From: Neodontobutis hainanensis | Lineage: Eukaryota > Chordata > Actinopteri > Gobiiformes > Odontobutidae | Direction of reading: 5' to 3' | Assembly (NCBI GenBank): GCA_024349245.1 | Contig: JALDNG010000786.1 | Location: 1-64,000, forward strand | Length of the DNA: 64,000 nt | In this document: positions 10,586-24,465 of the stretch, piece by piece | Position numbering within the stretch: position 1 is the stretch's first letter | How the letters are laid out: the number at the start of each line of letters is the position of its first letter | Notes under the pieces: model-generated | What the model was told of the DNA's origin: nothing | What the model saw: the letters and a program-made list of their open reading frames with translations, nothing else | Database searches by the model: none | Position numbers and translations under genes: made by a program

Positions 10586-13500
10586 TCCACAAAACTATGA
10601 TAATGAATTAATTAATAAATCCCAAACAAAAATATAATCATGTTTGTTTTCGTAATGTTCCGAAAGGCATCTTGTAACAAACATAGTCAAGATTTTAGCA
10701 ATTTATACTTAAACTTCTCTGTCCAAAACGTGGTAAAACAACTTTAAACATATGAAAATTCATAATGAGAGCTTTTTAAAAATTTACAGACAAGCAAAGA
10801 TTGACATTAAATCAAAAATACATTTATAAAATTCTAAAGTTTATATTTTCTGAGCTTGAATGAAAATACTTGAGGCACACATTTTGTAAAATCGATATAA
10901 TCTTTATCTTATTAAATCCGAAAAGTAAACCAATGAAAATGTAAATTCAAAGAATATTTGGTCAAAGATAAATATTTTCTGGTTTTTTATGCCAATAATT
11001 TCAAATTTGCGAAGATAGAGACGGTGAATTTTTATGAAATGAAAATATTAAATGACAAATCACAATTAATCCGATGAATCACGAAGCTTAGACTTTCATG
11101 TTTGTTATTTTAGACCCTAGTTTTTTGTTTTCATGGTGTCTATTCATATTTGAAAAAGAACTTCTTGAATTTTGAAAAATTTTATCTTTAATTATATGTT
11201 AAAATAGATTTTAACTTGAAGCTCTAATCTATTTTTTACATTTGAAATATAAATATTTATGAATAGTTATATATTTTGGTTCTATGTTTTGGCTTAACTA
11301 TCAAACCTTGGGGGAAAAATATAAAAAAGAGCCAACCAGAAATATTTCAATGATTCATCCATTTAATAAATTCAAATTCATGATAAGTTACATCAAGCAA
11401 TTCCAAAAATGTGATTGCCTCAACTATAGTGTAAAAATGTTAGTTTTAGATACTTGTTGGTTGATGATTTTTAATGATTGAAAGCTGAATTACCAGAAGA
11501 TGAATCAAAAGAAATACGTCAAGTATTCATGTTTAAAAAAATTTCGAGTTTATTGGAGAAAATTAGCCACTTGAAAATTCAATCGCGATGTCGAAGTATT
11601 TCGAGTATTTTCACCTCAATGGGGAGAAATTAAAAAAAAATTCAATCATAAAATAAGATTTTAATGCTAACGAATCAATTCATCACTTCGGATGCATTTT
11701 TATTATAATTATAAATTTTTCATGATTGAAATCGCAAACAGTATTAATCTGACTTCTCGCTGAAAATATTGAACCTTAAACTGATGATGTGCATGCTCAA
11801 AACTTATTTGGTTGAAATACTAAAATTTGTATTGTTGAAAATCGAGTATCGTGTAAATTATTATTGATTAAATTATCGTCGAGACAAATGGGGTTTATTT
11901 TAGCAGACTACAAGAAATTTAATTTTTGGTATGATTGTTTGAAAATTGATCTTGTAAACAAAATAAAAAAGAGGCCAGATACAAAAAAGATCATTGAATG
12001 GAATTAATTTATAAATCAGTAAGTCAAACTGTTATTGAGTACCTTTGATCTGGATGACTGGAAAATCTCTAAAAATGGGTGTTGTTCGGCAATAATGACC
12101 TAATCCTAATTTCACATAAAAACGACTCAAAATAGTTAAGTGTTAAATTGAAATAACTTATCTATTGCTTAAGAAGAATTTTCATAATTATAAAATCACC
12201 AATTCATAATAAATATTTGCGTAAGATAAACAGTGGCCGATTTTTGAAGCGAATATACTAAAAAACATAAATTAAAATTTTCTTATGATATACGTAAAGG
12301 TATAGCTATATGAGTTCACTTAGTTAAAACGATCTACACATGCTCAATCATCAAAGTCACATATAAATTCAATAGATTATTAATAATTTTAATAACCTAT
12401 CCTTTTTTGAAAAATTGATTATTATTTAGGTTCATTCATTTATTATTCAATTTAATAAGTCAAAAAAATCGTCATAGATGAAGGGAAATTACCTTATCAG
12501 TAGCTCCAGTATATTTCAAATTGACGTGTAACCAACAAAATGAAACCTGCGCTCCTATGTATTTTGAATGTATTCGCTGCCGCCATAAAATGATGGGTTT
12601 TTTTATTTCTTACTTTTTAATAAAAAATCAGTGCCTGATTATTGAATAATTTTGATAAATATAATTTATTGTGAATACGGATAAATTGTTACAATAAAAA
12701 TGTCGTTTTGGCGCTTGAACTTTACGCCAGTATACAAAGAAATCCTCGTGGGAATGAAAATTTCTTTATTATTGGATTTAATACTTAGTAGTATCTTTCG
12801 AAAATTATCGTTGATCTTTTTTTTAATTTCTGTTTCCATTAGATTGTAAAACTTCAATTAAATGATGAACCATTCGAGTAAAAAGATATCCCCGAATATT
12901 GTTTATTTAATTGAAACTTTATCCGTGATATGTATTAAAAATTAAAAAATCTTAAATCGCTTTTATTGTTAAAAGTTCCCGTACTTAATATCTACGAATG
13001 GTATTAAATAGGCATTTAAAAATAACATAGAGTGCGGGTTTACTGTAATGAGTTGTCTGAATATTAAAAACTCTTCTTTGATAAACATAATATCCCGGTT
13101 GAATAAACATATTTCTTCGTAAGAGTAAAATGGGATCGTTATTTTAATTACACGACCACGATACTTTTCACAGCTCATGTTCGAGAATAAAACAAATTTT
13201 CTTCAAGCTCTAACGCCATAACTTTAAGAAAAACTAAAACTAGTTCTTTTGAAACAAAAAACGTTGTAAATTATCTTAGGTTACATTTTTTATCATTAAT
13301 TTAAAAATTTTCCATGGGCTCGTTTTCTAATCAATTCACAAAAAGAGTGTTGAAAAATGTCTAGACGTCTAGAGAACTAAATATAATGCATAATTTTAAT
13401 GAACAAATTAAACTATCGAAAACTGTGTCAACATTCATTTAACAGAATCGCGTGTGCATTTTATATACCTCACAACTTAACGCGTACTCCTTCATTGCAA

Positions 13501-16500
13501 ACTCAGAGATCTTCCGTCGAAAATAGAGAAAATGGCACCAAAGTGAATCAGTAAGAATGATATAAAGTAAGAGAACACAGTATGAAAATGTTATAAAAGC
13601 GCGACACATTTTATCGATGATGGATGACATTATTCGATTTTAATTATGATAGTTTTACCGTTCAATCAAAAATTTTGAGAAATTTTTCATAATAATTAAT
13701 AAAAGGCGGTTAATGCCGAAATTCATAGGGGAAATCGCCGGTTCCCCGTATGAGATTGCGTAAATTTTGATTAATTGTATGGGACTGACTATTTCTGAAT
13801 TTGGGTTTTGCCAACCCATCGAGTCTTAATACAAGATTTAAGTGTTTTTTATGTTTAATTAAACTAATTTCCTTCAATGTGAATTATTTTCGCATACCAG
13901 AATTCGTTTTGACGTTTTATTAAGTAAATTGCATTGCTCTATGAATCAATAGTGAGAAAATAAGATGAAATATCAAAAGACCGTATCAAATTAATTTCAA
14001 GAGACTGCGCGATTAGTGATGCTGGGCTCAAATTTTCATTGGAGCCATTAAACCGATGAAATTTTATTAACTATCTCGTTCACGACTACTGACATGTTGT
14101 TTCAGATATTTGATTCAAATGACTGAAAGAGTGGTACACCTTTGGAAATAATTTCAAGGTTTATATATTTTCTGAAAAACTTGACTCACAAATTATTTCG
14201 TGGATAGTAATCTATTAATCTTATAATCAATAAATCTTGATTACAGATTTACTGACGTCATTAAGCGTATTTACAAACCTAATGTACTCGTTTCAAAAAT
14301 AAAATTTCACGAAATGTTATGGGATCAATTTGCTATTTTATACAAATCTCTAACGTAATTCTCATGTTATAAATTTTAAAGGAAAATGTTGATCGTATGC
14401 TCCAAATATATTACAAACCATTATTTTTTAGATTCGAAGAACCTAATTGCAAATTGAAACACCATTTTTAATTGACTCTTATTTCCTTATTAAATACCCT
14501 TCACGTTTTGGTTTTATTATTTTTAAATTATCTACGAGTTAAAAATTCTCTCAAAAATTATGTATTTAGATATTTTAAAATGAAAAAAATGTTATGGATT
14601 GGTGTATATTTTATTGAGGCCTTGTCATCTGTTTTATGATAACCTCAACTTTTAAAAAAATTGAGGTTGTGGGTATCTGTTTCAAAAGGCGAGAATGGCC
14701 GGGTAAAATATAAATATAACAGATGTCAATTGTATAAAACTCAATTGTAATTTAAAGTGTTCTCGAAAAACCTAAACGATGGCGAAATGCATTTTGCGTA
14801 GAATTATATCAAGCCAGATTGGAAATCATCCTGGTCAACACCATTGGTCCAAAAATCGAAGATTTATATCACATCATTCTTGTGGATGATTCGCACATGA
14901 TAATTTCTATCAGCATTCATGGAGTGATGAAATTATTCATGAGGAAAAATTCGTAAATTCCGAAACTGCGCGAATCTCACATAAAACGTCGTATAAATTT
15001 TGTAAATTCTTATGATTATTCGGGTATCTTTGCTCACGAATTTGAATTTATTGAATAAACTAGTATTTCGAAGGACTTTTGGGGGTATTTTAAGAGATTC
15101 TGCGTAAATTTAAATCTTATTCTCTTAAGAACATATATAGACGACAGTTAGTAAACTTTCCCACATGAATTGAGAACTGCCAAAGTGTACAATCAGAAAA
15201 TATAGTGCTTTTTTTAAAAACTAACTCGTTTTTTTAAATTTAAAAATAAAATGTGGCTTAAATATGCACATTAGGCCGAAAAAAACTTGTGTCCATGCTT
15301 AAGTGTAAAATGTATGAGACTTAATTGAAAAACAAATATATCATAGTAATTATAGTCAACAACAAAAAAGTAAATCCTATTAATTCAACAGTTATGCAAA
15401 AATAAAAAATCCTTTTATCGAAACTATGATCATTTTGGGCGATTACAATTACTAGTAGCTAAAAGAACCTTCCATTTCAACTATTTTCTGAATTTAATAG
15501 CTTTGTAATGATACTCTAAAGATGTGGCCATCTTAAATTTACTATATTATGACTCGTTAACTGCGCAACAGTCAAATTTTAGGGAAGTTACATTATAATA
15601 AAATTGCTTTTCCCTCCGAAATTTGATCATCTGGCTGATCGAAAACGTGATACTGCGTTGATAAGAGGCCAACTCCCAAACTAGTGTTGATCCAAAATTT
15701 TTAAAAACATTCAATGTTCTTTAATTTTGTCGAATTTATGAAAATCTCAGCAGACAAGCGGTGGTAATACTAATATTCAAGTGAACGATTGGTAAATAGT
15801 TAATTTTTTCATCGCAACAAAAATGAGCCCGCCAACATTTTACACTGTCATTACCAATATTGAGACTTAATATTTTTAACAATTATATTTATTGTAACGG
15901 TAAGAAATTTGAAAATTGACAATGAGTGTTGTGTGATTACTGGCAGATAATAAGAATATGGCCATAAGAGTTTATTAATCCGATCGATGTTAGTGACGTA
16001 AAACTTAAAATGAATGTTTAAGGAATATTTAAATGATTTGATTATAACAAGAATTAACGTTTCTTTGTAACTGTAATATGAAAAAACTTTTTGAATTAGC
16101 TTCTCAAAAATTTTATAAAAACCCGCGAAAAAATAACTGCAGGTGTGGTAATTTGTCCATAAATACTATTGTAGATAAGACAAATTATATTCGGAACGCG
16201 ACGACTTCATTTAGTTTAATTTGAATGCTGAGTGGACTAAATTATGTTGTAAAAATATACTAAAGTTTATTTTATGGTTAATTAAAGTACTCAAAAGCAA
16301 GGTTTTTACATGTAATTCCGATTAAGGGGGTCCAGATGACGTAGTTACCTGGAGAAGAAACAAGTGGAAAATAAAAAGTGATTGCAAGATTTTTTGTTCG
16401 TGGGAGTAAATACAATCAAAATCCAGATCTTAAGTAAAAAAATTTAGAAAAGAAACTCAATGACCAATTATCTGTGATAAATACCAAAGTTGACAAAAAC

Positions 16501-17327
16501 TACGAAGTGTGGCTTGAGAGGCTATCAAAACCTCTCAGAGGCTGGATCTCTTTATGAGAATTATTAATGACAAAAATTAAATCAGCCAATTAGCGGGAGC
16601 TGACACTGAAAGAATTGAGTGTGAGTTGTCATGTGGAAAACCAACGACCACGAAAATTAAGATATATCTCATTTTGAATTTATTTAACGATATTTTGATG
16701 GATGTTACTCTGACAAATTTCAAAGAAATAACTTTTATATGTTAAAGCTAAAATTGCCAATAAATTAAAAAACAAACCAACTTTACTTTTAAATGGATTC
16801 TCATTAATTAAATTTCATACACTTAAGTATTTGTGAATTGAGGACATTAAGTGCCAAGAGGGAGTGTTAACAACAAGAATGCCAAAATAACAATCTAAAC
16901 AAACTAAAAAGAGAAAAATCGGATTTTTAACTGAGTTTCTGAGCCCTCATTAAAAACATAAACTCAACAGTCTTGAAAAAATCTTCATAGTCTATTAGAA
17001 AGGTAAAAATTAAAAAGTAACAAAATGGAAAATAAACACTGAAAATGTATTCGTGAATAAGAAGATTTAACTACTCAGGTTATGATAACTTTAAAATTTA
17101 TAAGTAAACACCAATTAACGATAATGAATGCTCAATACCAAAATACATAATATAGACACAAAATATAAAGGCTTAACTTTGAGTATTATCATGTTTAAAA
17201 CTCGCAAAAGATAACTTAATTTGTGCTCGATTCGATATTTAAATAATATTTGAGAAAATATTATTCTCGAAAATAAATAAGATGGTAAAGTAATATTAAA
17301 AAACAAATTAAAAAATTAAAAAAATAT
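10586..17327. other. 6.7 kb without a recognised gene
   Basis: Very AT-rich. Weak signals only: three short open frames on the minus strand (12666-12857, 12969-13178, 13439-13630), the last beginning with a hydrophobic segment like a membrane anchor; and two adjacent protein-like stretches on the plus strand near 16333-16410 (PDDVVTWRRNKWKIKSD) and 16445-16556 (KNYEVWLERLSKPLRGWISL) that could not be joined. Inverted repeats occur at 13728-13733/13742-13747 (GGGGAA/TTCCCC) and 14641-14648/14661-14668 (AACCTCAA/TTGAGGTT). None is identified as a gene. Confidence 0.4.
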
Positions 17328-19895
17328 CTAAGTACTATCTCGAATTTGAGACATTTTATTTTGTGATGCCGTACCAATGTAGCATTCGTTGACCTAGAAC
17401 TAAGAAAAAAGTATATACATTTGTGGCGAATCTTAATGAATTAAGAGACTCTTTGAAACAATCCTCAATTGGAGATATATTTACAAACATGAGGGTTTTA
17501 CAATTTCCTCCTAAAGAAGGACGTAGAAGCTGAGTTAATTTACTATCCCGATAAGGCACATGTGCATCCTTATTGCACAGTGAACTTATAACGCTTTTTA
17601 AAACACTAAGACTTTTGTTGATAAACTGGGTCTCCTTCAGTCTTTCTCCCTCAGCTCCGGATTGGTCAAGTCGCTCTGACCCAGCCAAATCAACCAGGTT
17701 AATAAATGCTTCACTTTTTTCATTCAAAAAGTCGTTTGTCCCAACGAGTTTAAGAGAGAAAACACTGTGACTTCGAGATGAAGACTCGTTACATTTTGTT
17801 GCTGCTACGCTTCGATTTTTATTGGCAATTTCGAGAAGATTTTTAACTTGATGAGAGTCATAAACCTTAACGATAGTTAAATTCGGGATATATATGTCGT
17901 TATTTTTACAAGCACCTTTTTTATTTTTATCTAATTTTGTTGAGGTATTTTTTTGCTTTATATCAAGTTTATCAACCACGTTTTTGCTAGAATCGCTTAC
18001 GAGCAAATCGCGGATAGTTTCGTTATATATTTCCAAAAAAGAGGCTTCTATTTCATATTTCCATCCCTTTTCAAGCATTTGATCCATAGAACAAAAAATT
18101 TTTTCGACAGCCCTTGCAATAAGACCTGTTTTAGTAGGTTCATATGGAAGGCCTTCCATTGTGTAAGTTTTTCCACTTCCTGTCTGACCATAGGCGAAAA
18201 TGCAAACGCTGTACCCGTCCAATGCACTTTGAATCAATGGTTCGATCTCTTCAAAGACTTTCTGTTGGCTGGAGGGGGGGTCAAAGATTCCATCGAATGA
18301 AAAATCGTACTTCTTTGCGTCGGTTTTGGATCCGGTTACCGTTTCACGGTCCTTTGAGGATGAAACAGTTAAAGACGAGTCATAAGGCCTATACTCAATA
18401 ATGTATGTGTTTTTAGGATCTTCGTTTGCAAGTACAGGACGCACTCTGCAACATACTCGAATAGTTCCTCTCAATTCCATAATGCGATGGTGCATCATTC
18501 TTCGTTCTACATCAGATTTTGCCAACTTCTTTCTGTACATATCCATCTCATGTTGTAAATTAGTGACCTTGGATCCCGTTTCTCCAAGATTAGAAGCAAG
18601 AGAATTGCAATTTTTTGTCAGTTCATTTATTTTAATTTTCAACATTTCAATAATTCCTGCATCTTTTTCGGCTTGTTGTTTCAAAACACAGTTTTCAGAT
18701 GAGATTTCAGACAATTGTCTATGTCCGTCGTCCAATGAAGTAGTTAGTTTACTTCTTTCACGTTTGAGTGATTCAAATTCCTCTTGTAAGTTCGAGTATG
18801 CTTTACATCTTTCTTCTAATTTGGTGATTAGATCATCGTATTTAAGATTCATTTCTTTGTTTGATGAGCGTTCTTTATCGAGGTCGTAAGTAAAGCCGTT
18901 AAGACTTTTTAAAGCACCATCATATTTTGCCATTAACTCGATGAATTCGACTTTTTTTTCATTTATGTCTTTTGATAGGTTTCGAATGACATCTTCCTTC
19001 TCGTCCAAATCATTTTTAGAGTTACGTAGACGGACTTGGGTCTCGTATAACTCGTGAGTAACAGTTTTTAGATCTAGTTCAGTTTTTGAATATTTTTTCG
19101 ATAAATCATTTAAGTTATTCTGGACTTCCTGTAATGAAAGTGCTGTATCTTTGCCAAATTTTTCCAATTCTTCCCTTTTGATCTTTAAGCAATTAATTTC
19201 ACTTTGGTGAATTTCTAATTCTTGAGTAAGTTTGAGATTTTCTTCGCCTAAATTTTCTTGTTCTTCTTGAATTTTTTGATTTTTTTGAGTAATTTCTTCA
19301 TTTTGTTTCATTAGAATATCGTTCTCAGACAGAAGTCGAGAATTTTCAGCTTCTAAATCAAGTACTCGTTTCGAGAACTCGTCGCATTTTTCCTTAAATG
19401 CTTCCTCCATGTCAGCGAGTCTACCCCTAACGTCCCAAGCGGGGCGTTTGGCTTGAATAGGAACTTAATTTTGAGTCTTCAAATACCTCTAGAAGGAAGA
19501 GTTTGGTTCACTGGCTTTCGGTTAACTGTTGCGTTTGGATTAGCTTTGTTTACTTTAATAGCTGGTTGTTCTATAAACATTGAAGAGCAAACCTATTTTA
19601 GAAGGTTTAGACGGTATCATGAATGTTCGCCCACTTGCTTTCGGTGGTTCTTCCTGCATAGAGGTATTCGATGGCTTTTCCACGTTGTTTGATAATTTAG
19701 TTCTTTTAGCATTCTAAAATTTTAGAATTCAATTGATATTTTAGGTTTAAAAATTACATCTATTGTGAATGGAGAAGGACGTTTTAAAGTTGTGGGAGGT
19801 CTTAAACGAGAATCTCTAGAAAATTCAAGTGGGTTATTCTCCTTTTGATCATTATCCTTTTTTATTGCAATATGAAATACTTGCTTTGAACTCAT
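17328..19895 (-). CDS. KIFC1: Kinesin-14, minus-end-directed C-terminal motor (KIFC1/Ncd type)
   Basis: Mitotic motor that crosslinks and focuses spindle microtubules. Six exons give about 809 residues. Layout: basic, proline- and asparagine-rich tail (residues 1 to about 125) with a KEN motif near residue 10; the KIFC1 signature KRPAWDVRGRL; a long coiled coil; then the C-terminal motor, starting at LRGTIRVCCRVRPVL, with P-loop GQTGSGKT, switch I NESSSRSH and switch II LVDLAGSE. The end FATNVNECYIGTASQNK matches the KIFC1 C-terminus and appears only after removing the 25-nt intron 17394-17418. Other introns: 19857-19880 (24), 19714-19757 (44), 19571-19592 (22) and 19464-19486 (23). The ATG at 19895 was chosen because the frame stays open through three upstream exons; the first intron is in frame and could be retained. 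Motor placement after the coiled coil defines the kinesin-14 class. Confidence 0.95.
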
Positions 19896-19910
19896 TCAGA
19901 AATGTTAAAA

Positions 19911-19925
19911 TCCCGCCTTTGCGCC
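19911..19925 (-). promoter_or_regulatory. E2F-like motif upstream of the kinesin start
   Basis: On the minus strand, 16-30 nt before the ATG, the sequence reads GGCGCAAAGGCGGGA. GGCGGGA is the core of an E2F site, and E2F control of mitotic kinesins is established in animals. The GC-rich block stands out from the AT-rich flanks. Regulation here is inference. Confidence 0.3.
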
Positions 19926-22900
19926 GCAAAAATGTCGAAATGCGGTTATACTTTAGATTCTCATAAAATCATAACTAGAATTTTTTGTATCAAATTACTT
20001 TCTTATATTTGAATTTAAAAGCATTAGTTACGGACCTAAGATTATCATTATAAAAGAAATAAAATTAACTCTAAAATAAGATACTTTTCAAAAGCTTTGA
20101 ATGGAACTCCATATAAATTTCTGTGTGAAAATGATTAAAAATTCAACTGGACTATTATCATCATTTTATTGCAGCAAATTGGTTATTTCATAATGCAACT
20201 TTTTTTAACCTAATTTTAGTGCTAAACTTTATTCACAACAACTTAAAATTTTTCAACAAAAATCTTAGCATTTATAAAGACTGATAAAACAATTAAATGA
20301 GTACAGAAAAGAATTATACAGGCATTTAGAAATTTATTGAGATATCGGGACAAAATTATCAAATTATCTAAGTTATGAAGAACTCGTCAAAAAACTGTGT
20401 GACTAATTATTAACGAGAAGAGAATTGTGCTTTATTTTGTATCAAACCTAAATTTAATACTTTTAAAGCGGAATCCTTAAATTCTCAATATATTGAAAAA
20501 GGATCTAGAACATAAAAAGAAAATTCGCGTATGAACGTACAGTCTCGGTTATGCGAACAAAAACATCTTAAAACGCATGTCTTATATAATATTCAATTTA
20601 AAATTTTGTCTTTTGTCCTTTGAATTCGAGTCAAAGGTTCACCGTAACTTTTAATCAATCTAACAAGGGAGGTAACCACATATAACTGCAATTTCTCAAA
20701 TAAACATTCCAACTTTTTTTACTAAAAGTTGGAAATTTTTTAAGTTGATAATTTGGCGTTCAAAACATTTAACAAAAGGAAAAAATAATATTCACCGTGT
20801 GAAATTATGAATAATGGTAAATACTGAAAATAGATTTTGATTAATTGCATAAATACAAAAATAAAGCATTATCTTTACATTTTGTTACAAAATAGCGAAT
20901 TAAATATAAGTAATCACTCAAAAGAAAAAAATTCAAAAACACGGTAATGTTATTGTGGCGTGTACTAACCAAAAATATAAATAGGTGGACTAATCTCAAG
21001 TTAATCGATTCGACGTTTTTATGTTTTCAATGAAAAATTAACGGTATTTCTCGTTGGATTATTATAGAACTTAATAAAAATGGTTAACAATAAATTGAAA
21101 GTTTTTTTCAAAATCAGATATCGATAAATTTTTTAATTATCAGACAACTTGATGAAATTATTCCCTCGTTTAATAAAGATGAAAAAAGATCGTTAAAACG
21201 GAACTTGGTTGAAATTGGCATATTACCACTTCATAAAAGCGAGTTGTTCTAGATTATAAAAAATGCGCAGGCTCGTAAGTTGAAATTTACATTTTATTCT
21301 TTTGGAAAGATCAAAAATTATTTTGTTTAGAATCGAAAATAACTACTCAGTTTTAAAATCTGAAGCTTAAACTATTTTATAATTGACGGTAATTTATGAG
21401 GGTCAGTTTAATATATTATTTGTTGTAAACATTTGCAAGTTAAAAAAATCTGAAAATACTGTGATCATTTTGTATGATTTCATAAAAAATGAATGCCTAA
21501 CTGAGCAGCATTCGCTTCATTTCAAACGATAAAAAATGAAGTTCGGTTAAAAAAGGGAATATTTTTTAAAAGAAAATATATCGTCTAAAATTTAGGGGAA
21601 GATCAGTTTAAGTCAAAAAGTTGAACAAAACTTACTGCTAACTGTTGTCCACTTCTCATCAAGGCCCGAATCAATTTTTTGCAATATTTTTTTAATGCTT
21701 GTCAGTAACAACGCACAACGATATTAAAATAAGTTTGATGGAAACTCAGTTCGTGATAAGGATAAAATTATTGATTCTCGCCATTTGAGATCGATTATTT
21801 TATTCTTAGAGAGAACAATGAATTTAACTGACTGATATTAAAAATTTTATTTTTAAATTTCATTGATCGAGTTGGTGCTAATATTTATAATGCCTAAACT
21901 TTTTCAATTTGAAGATATATAATATTTTTCAAAAAATAAATGTAAGTTAATCTCGTTAAAATTCGGTTTTAAAATGAATTGTTATTGTATTAAATGTCTG
22001 GTTTTGAAGAATTTCAATTTTTCAAATCTTTTTTGATTTCTTTAACTTTGAAGAATATTTTACTGACTAAATAAGTTCAAAACAAAACATTAAAAGAAAC
22101 GACTTGTATTTAATCGATAGAGCGGTGTCAAAATCATCTTATTTGGTGATCCCACTTATTATGAAACCATTAATACATTTATCAGTCTCACCAAATGATT
22201 AGGAATTTAAATATCCTAAAGCTGTTGATTTCGAAATAAAAAAAACCAAAATGGACATTATTATATATTCATAACCCATCTAATTTTGTGCGCGTTGTGG
22301 TACATGTAAAAAATCATGTTTACAATTCTTTACATTTTTCTGAAAAATCAAAATATTTTCTATTCACGATAATATATTGTAATTTTATTGTTTAGTTTTA
22401 AACGGTATTTTTCCCATTAACGATTTTTTTGAACAATGACCTTCACATTCAAGAATTTCTGATGTAACAGCAATATATTTTTTTAACAGTCTAAACAAAT
22501 GTACATTGAAGTTTTTAAATATATTATTAAATAAATTTGAATTCATGCAATTTCATAGAAACAATTTGATGTGCCAAGATAGTTGGAATTTTATTTGAAA
22601 AAATGACAAAATATCAACGAGCTTATTTTTTTATGTTTGTTCTTTATATTTTTCCTTTTACATTTATCGAATTCAGAATTACTAGGGACAATTATATGTC
22701 TATTCTTAAAATCATACAAGAGGTTTAAGATTCTTACTGATATTTTAAGTTTCATATGGACAAAGATATTGAAGAAACCTCCAAATAAAAAAGTTTAATT
22801 TCAATTTTTAACTCACTAATTATTTTTATGAACCAGAGTAATTTTAATCAGCTTAAACTATTTTTGACATTATACGATCTCTGGCGAAAACAATAATTTT

Positions 22901-23087
22901 GGAGAGTAAAATATTTAAATCGATACAAATTAATCCTGAAGTATTTTTCAAGATATTTATTGTGGATAAAATATGCGATAATAAAAATCTGTGCAAACAT
23001 AGCACGCTACATGTTTCGATCAAACAAAGAGACAAAAAATTGAAACTAATTTTATTAATGATTTAATTTTATATAATGTTAATTTTG
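19926..23087. other. Intergenic, AT-rich
   Basis: No gene recognised. An inverted repeat CCTTTGA (20617-20623) and TCAAAGG (20631-20637) could form a 7-bp hairpin. A 60-codon open frame on the minus strand at 22853-23035 has no recognisable features. Confidence 0.45.
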
Positions 23088-23450
23088 TTATGCTATCTGT
23101 AAAAAACATGCACTAAATATGGCGATAATAACGATTCTCAACGCGAAATAAAATGTTTCGTGTATGTAAAGTATTTCCTCTCTTACCTCTTCAGAGTTAT
23201 TATTTATATCCTTTGTAAGATAGTTTAGGCGATTTTCTGCATGTTTATCTTTGAACATTCTTTTCTTCATCTTGGTGCAGTTTTCTCGTTGTGCAAACTC
23301 TGGACATTGTGTTAATAAGCATGCTTGACATAATTTCATATCTTCGGGCTTGAGTTGTATTCCCTTTAATGGTCGTAGTGTTTTCGTAATAATCGTACTT
23401 CCCATATTGAAAATATGCAGCGTTTTCCAAAAATGATTATCTAATTGCAT
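23088..23450 (-). CDS. Possible small tail-anchored protein, family unknown
   Basis: The minus strand is open for 120 codons, long for chance in this composition. The predicted protein is hydrophilic and rich in K, E and N, has a cysteine-containing central stretch (LCQACLLTQCPEFAQRENC) and ends in one hydrophobic segment (FALRIVIIAIFSACFL) a few residues before the stop, as in tail-anchored membrane proteins. I do not recognise a family. Its 5' end abuts copy A of the dispersed repeat (from about 23450), so it might instead be part of that element. Codon usage and transcript support are unknown. Confidence 0.35.
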   Translation of the reverse strand: MQLDNHFWKTLHIFNMGSTIITKTLRPLKGIQLKPEDMKLCQACLLTQCPEFAQRENCTKMKKRMFKDKHAENRLNYLTKDINNNSEEVREEILYIHETFYFALRIVIIAIFSACFLQIA

Positions 23451-24465
23451 AAATTTTCAATACAAATACAAATGAAATTGTCAAAATAATTTTTGGAATT
23501 CCATATAAAATAAAAATAAACGTCTTTAAGTTAAATGACACGAAACCCTCATCATTCTTTTTCAGAAACTGTCACAGTATGAAGATAAAATTTCGGTTAT
23601 CAGTCAATTTACAAAATAATTAACTTTGACCAAAACTGTAATTTATCATTTTCTCTGTGTCTAACAATATTTAATTTAGTTTTCAAAATTGGAGGAAAAT
23701 AAACTGATGAAATCCACTTTTCTCAACAAATTATTTCAATGGAGTCACAGCAGTGAAGCATAATATTGTCCAAAACACGCCTCTGGAAATTTTTCAATGA
23801 GCTTTTATCTTTACATTTTAAAAACCTTAATAAACGATACTTAAATTAAATTTCAAAAAAATATTTTGTTTCGTTCATTTCCAAATACTGGAATAATCGA
23901 GGGCGTATAAATATTTTCTAATATTTGTAAGTTGATAAATTAACTCTCAGCTACCAATTAGCGAACACCACAAATTTAGAGAAGTCCATTTTACATCAGG
24001 TTTCGTCTAGAAGTAAAACGAAACTATTTTCGCCTCCAAACCTCTTTAAGGAAAATAAATTTGGTTCATTTATTTTCTAAGAAGTATGACAAAGTTATGC
24101 ATTTAGGTTGAACCGTTGTTGAGATACCTCAATGTTTTTCAACTCTCGACGAATCTGAGATTTTGCAAGGTTCACGTAAGGAATATTTATGAGACCAACC
24201 TGTGCCAGTGAATTGTTGCAGCTAAAATATATAATTTAGGAAATGTAATCCTGATTTGTCCATTCATTTTTTTCTTACGGCCTTGTAAAAATCCGGAGAT
24301 GTATGATTCTATTATTCATTGGAAAAATCTTCCTTATTTAGAGATTTAATGAGGTTTGTGCAGATTCTTATTATTTCCCTCAATAAATTATTTTTTTGAG
24401 TGGACACAACTTTCTGATTTGCTTGAATAACCTTTCATCCAAGAAATTTCTTTGTTTTCATCATC
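23450..24465 (+). repeat. Dispersed repeat, copy A (about 1 kb)
   Basis: This stretch is similar along its whole length to 34310-35395 in the same orientation, with many substitutions and small indels. Shared landmarks include GTAATTTATCATT, GAGTCACAG followed by TGAAGCATAA, CAATGTTTTTCAACT and TGAATAACCTTTCAT. I see no shared open frame and no clear terminal repeats, so I read it as an old non-coding or decayed mobile element. Confidence 0.7.

Noticed and set aside
17573..18889. Several plus-strand open frames of 60-160 codons across the kinesin
   Set aside because: They are antisense to the conserved motor and coiled-coil exon and show no similarity of their own.
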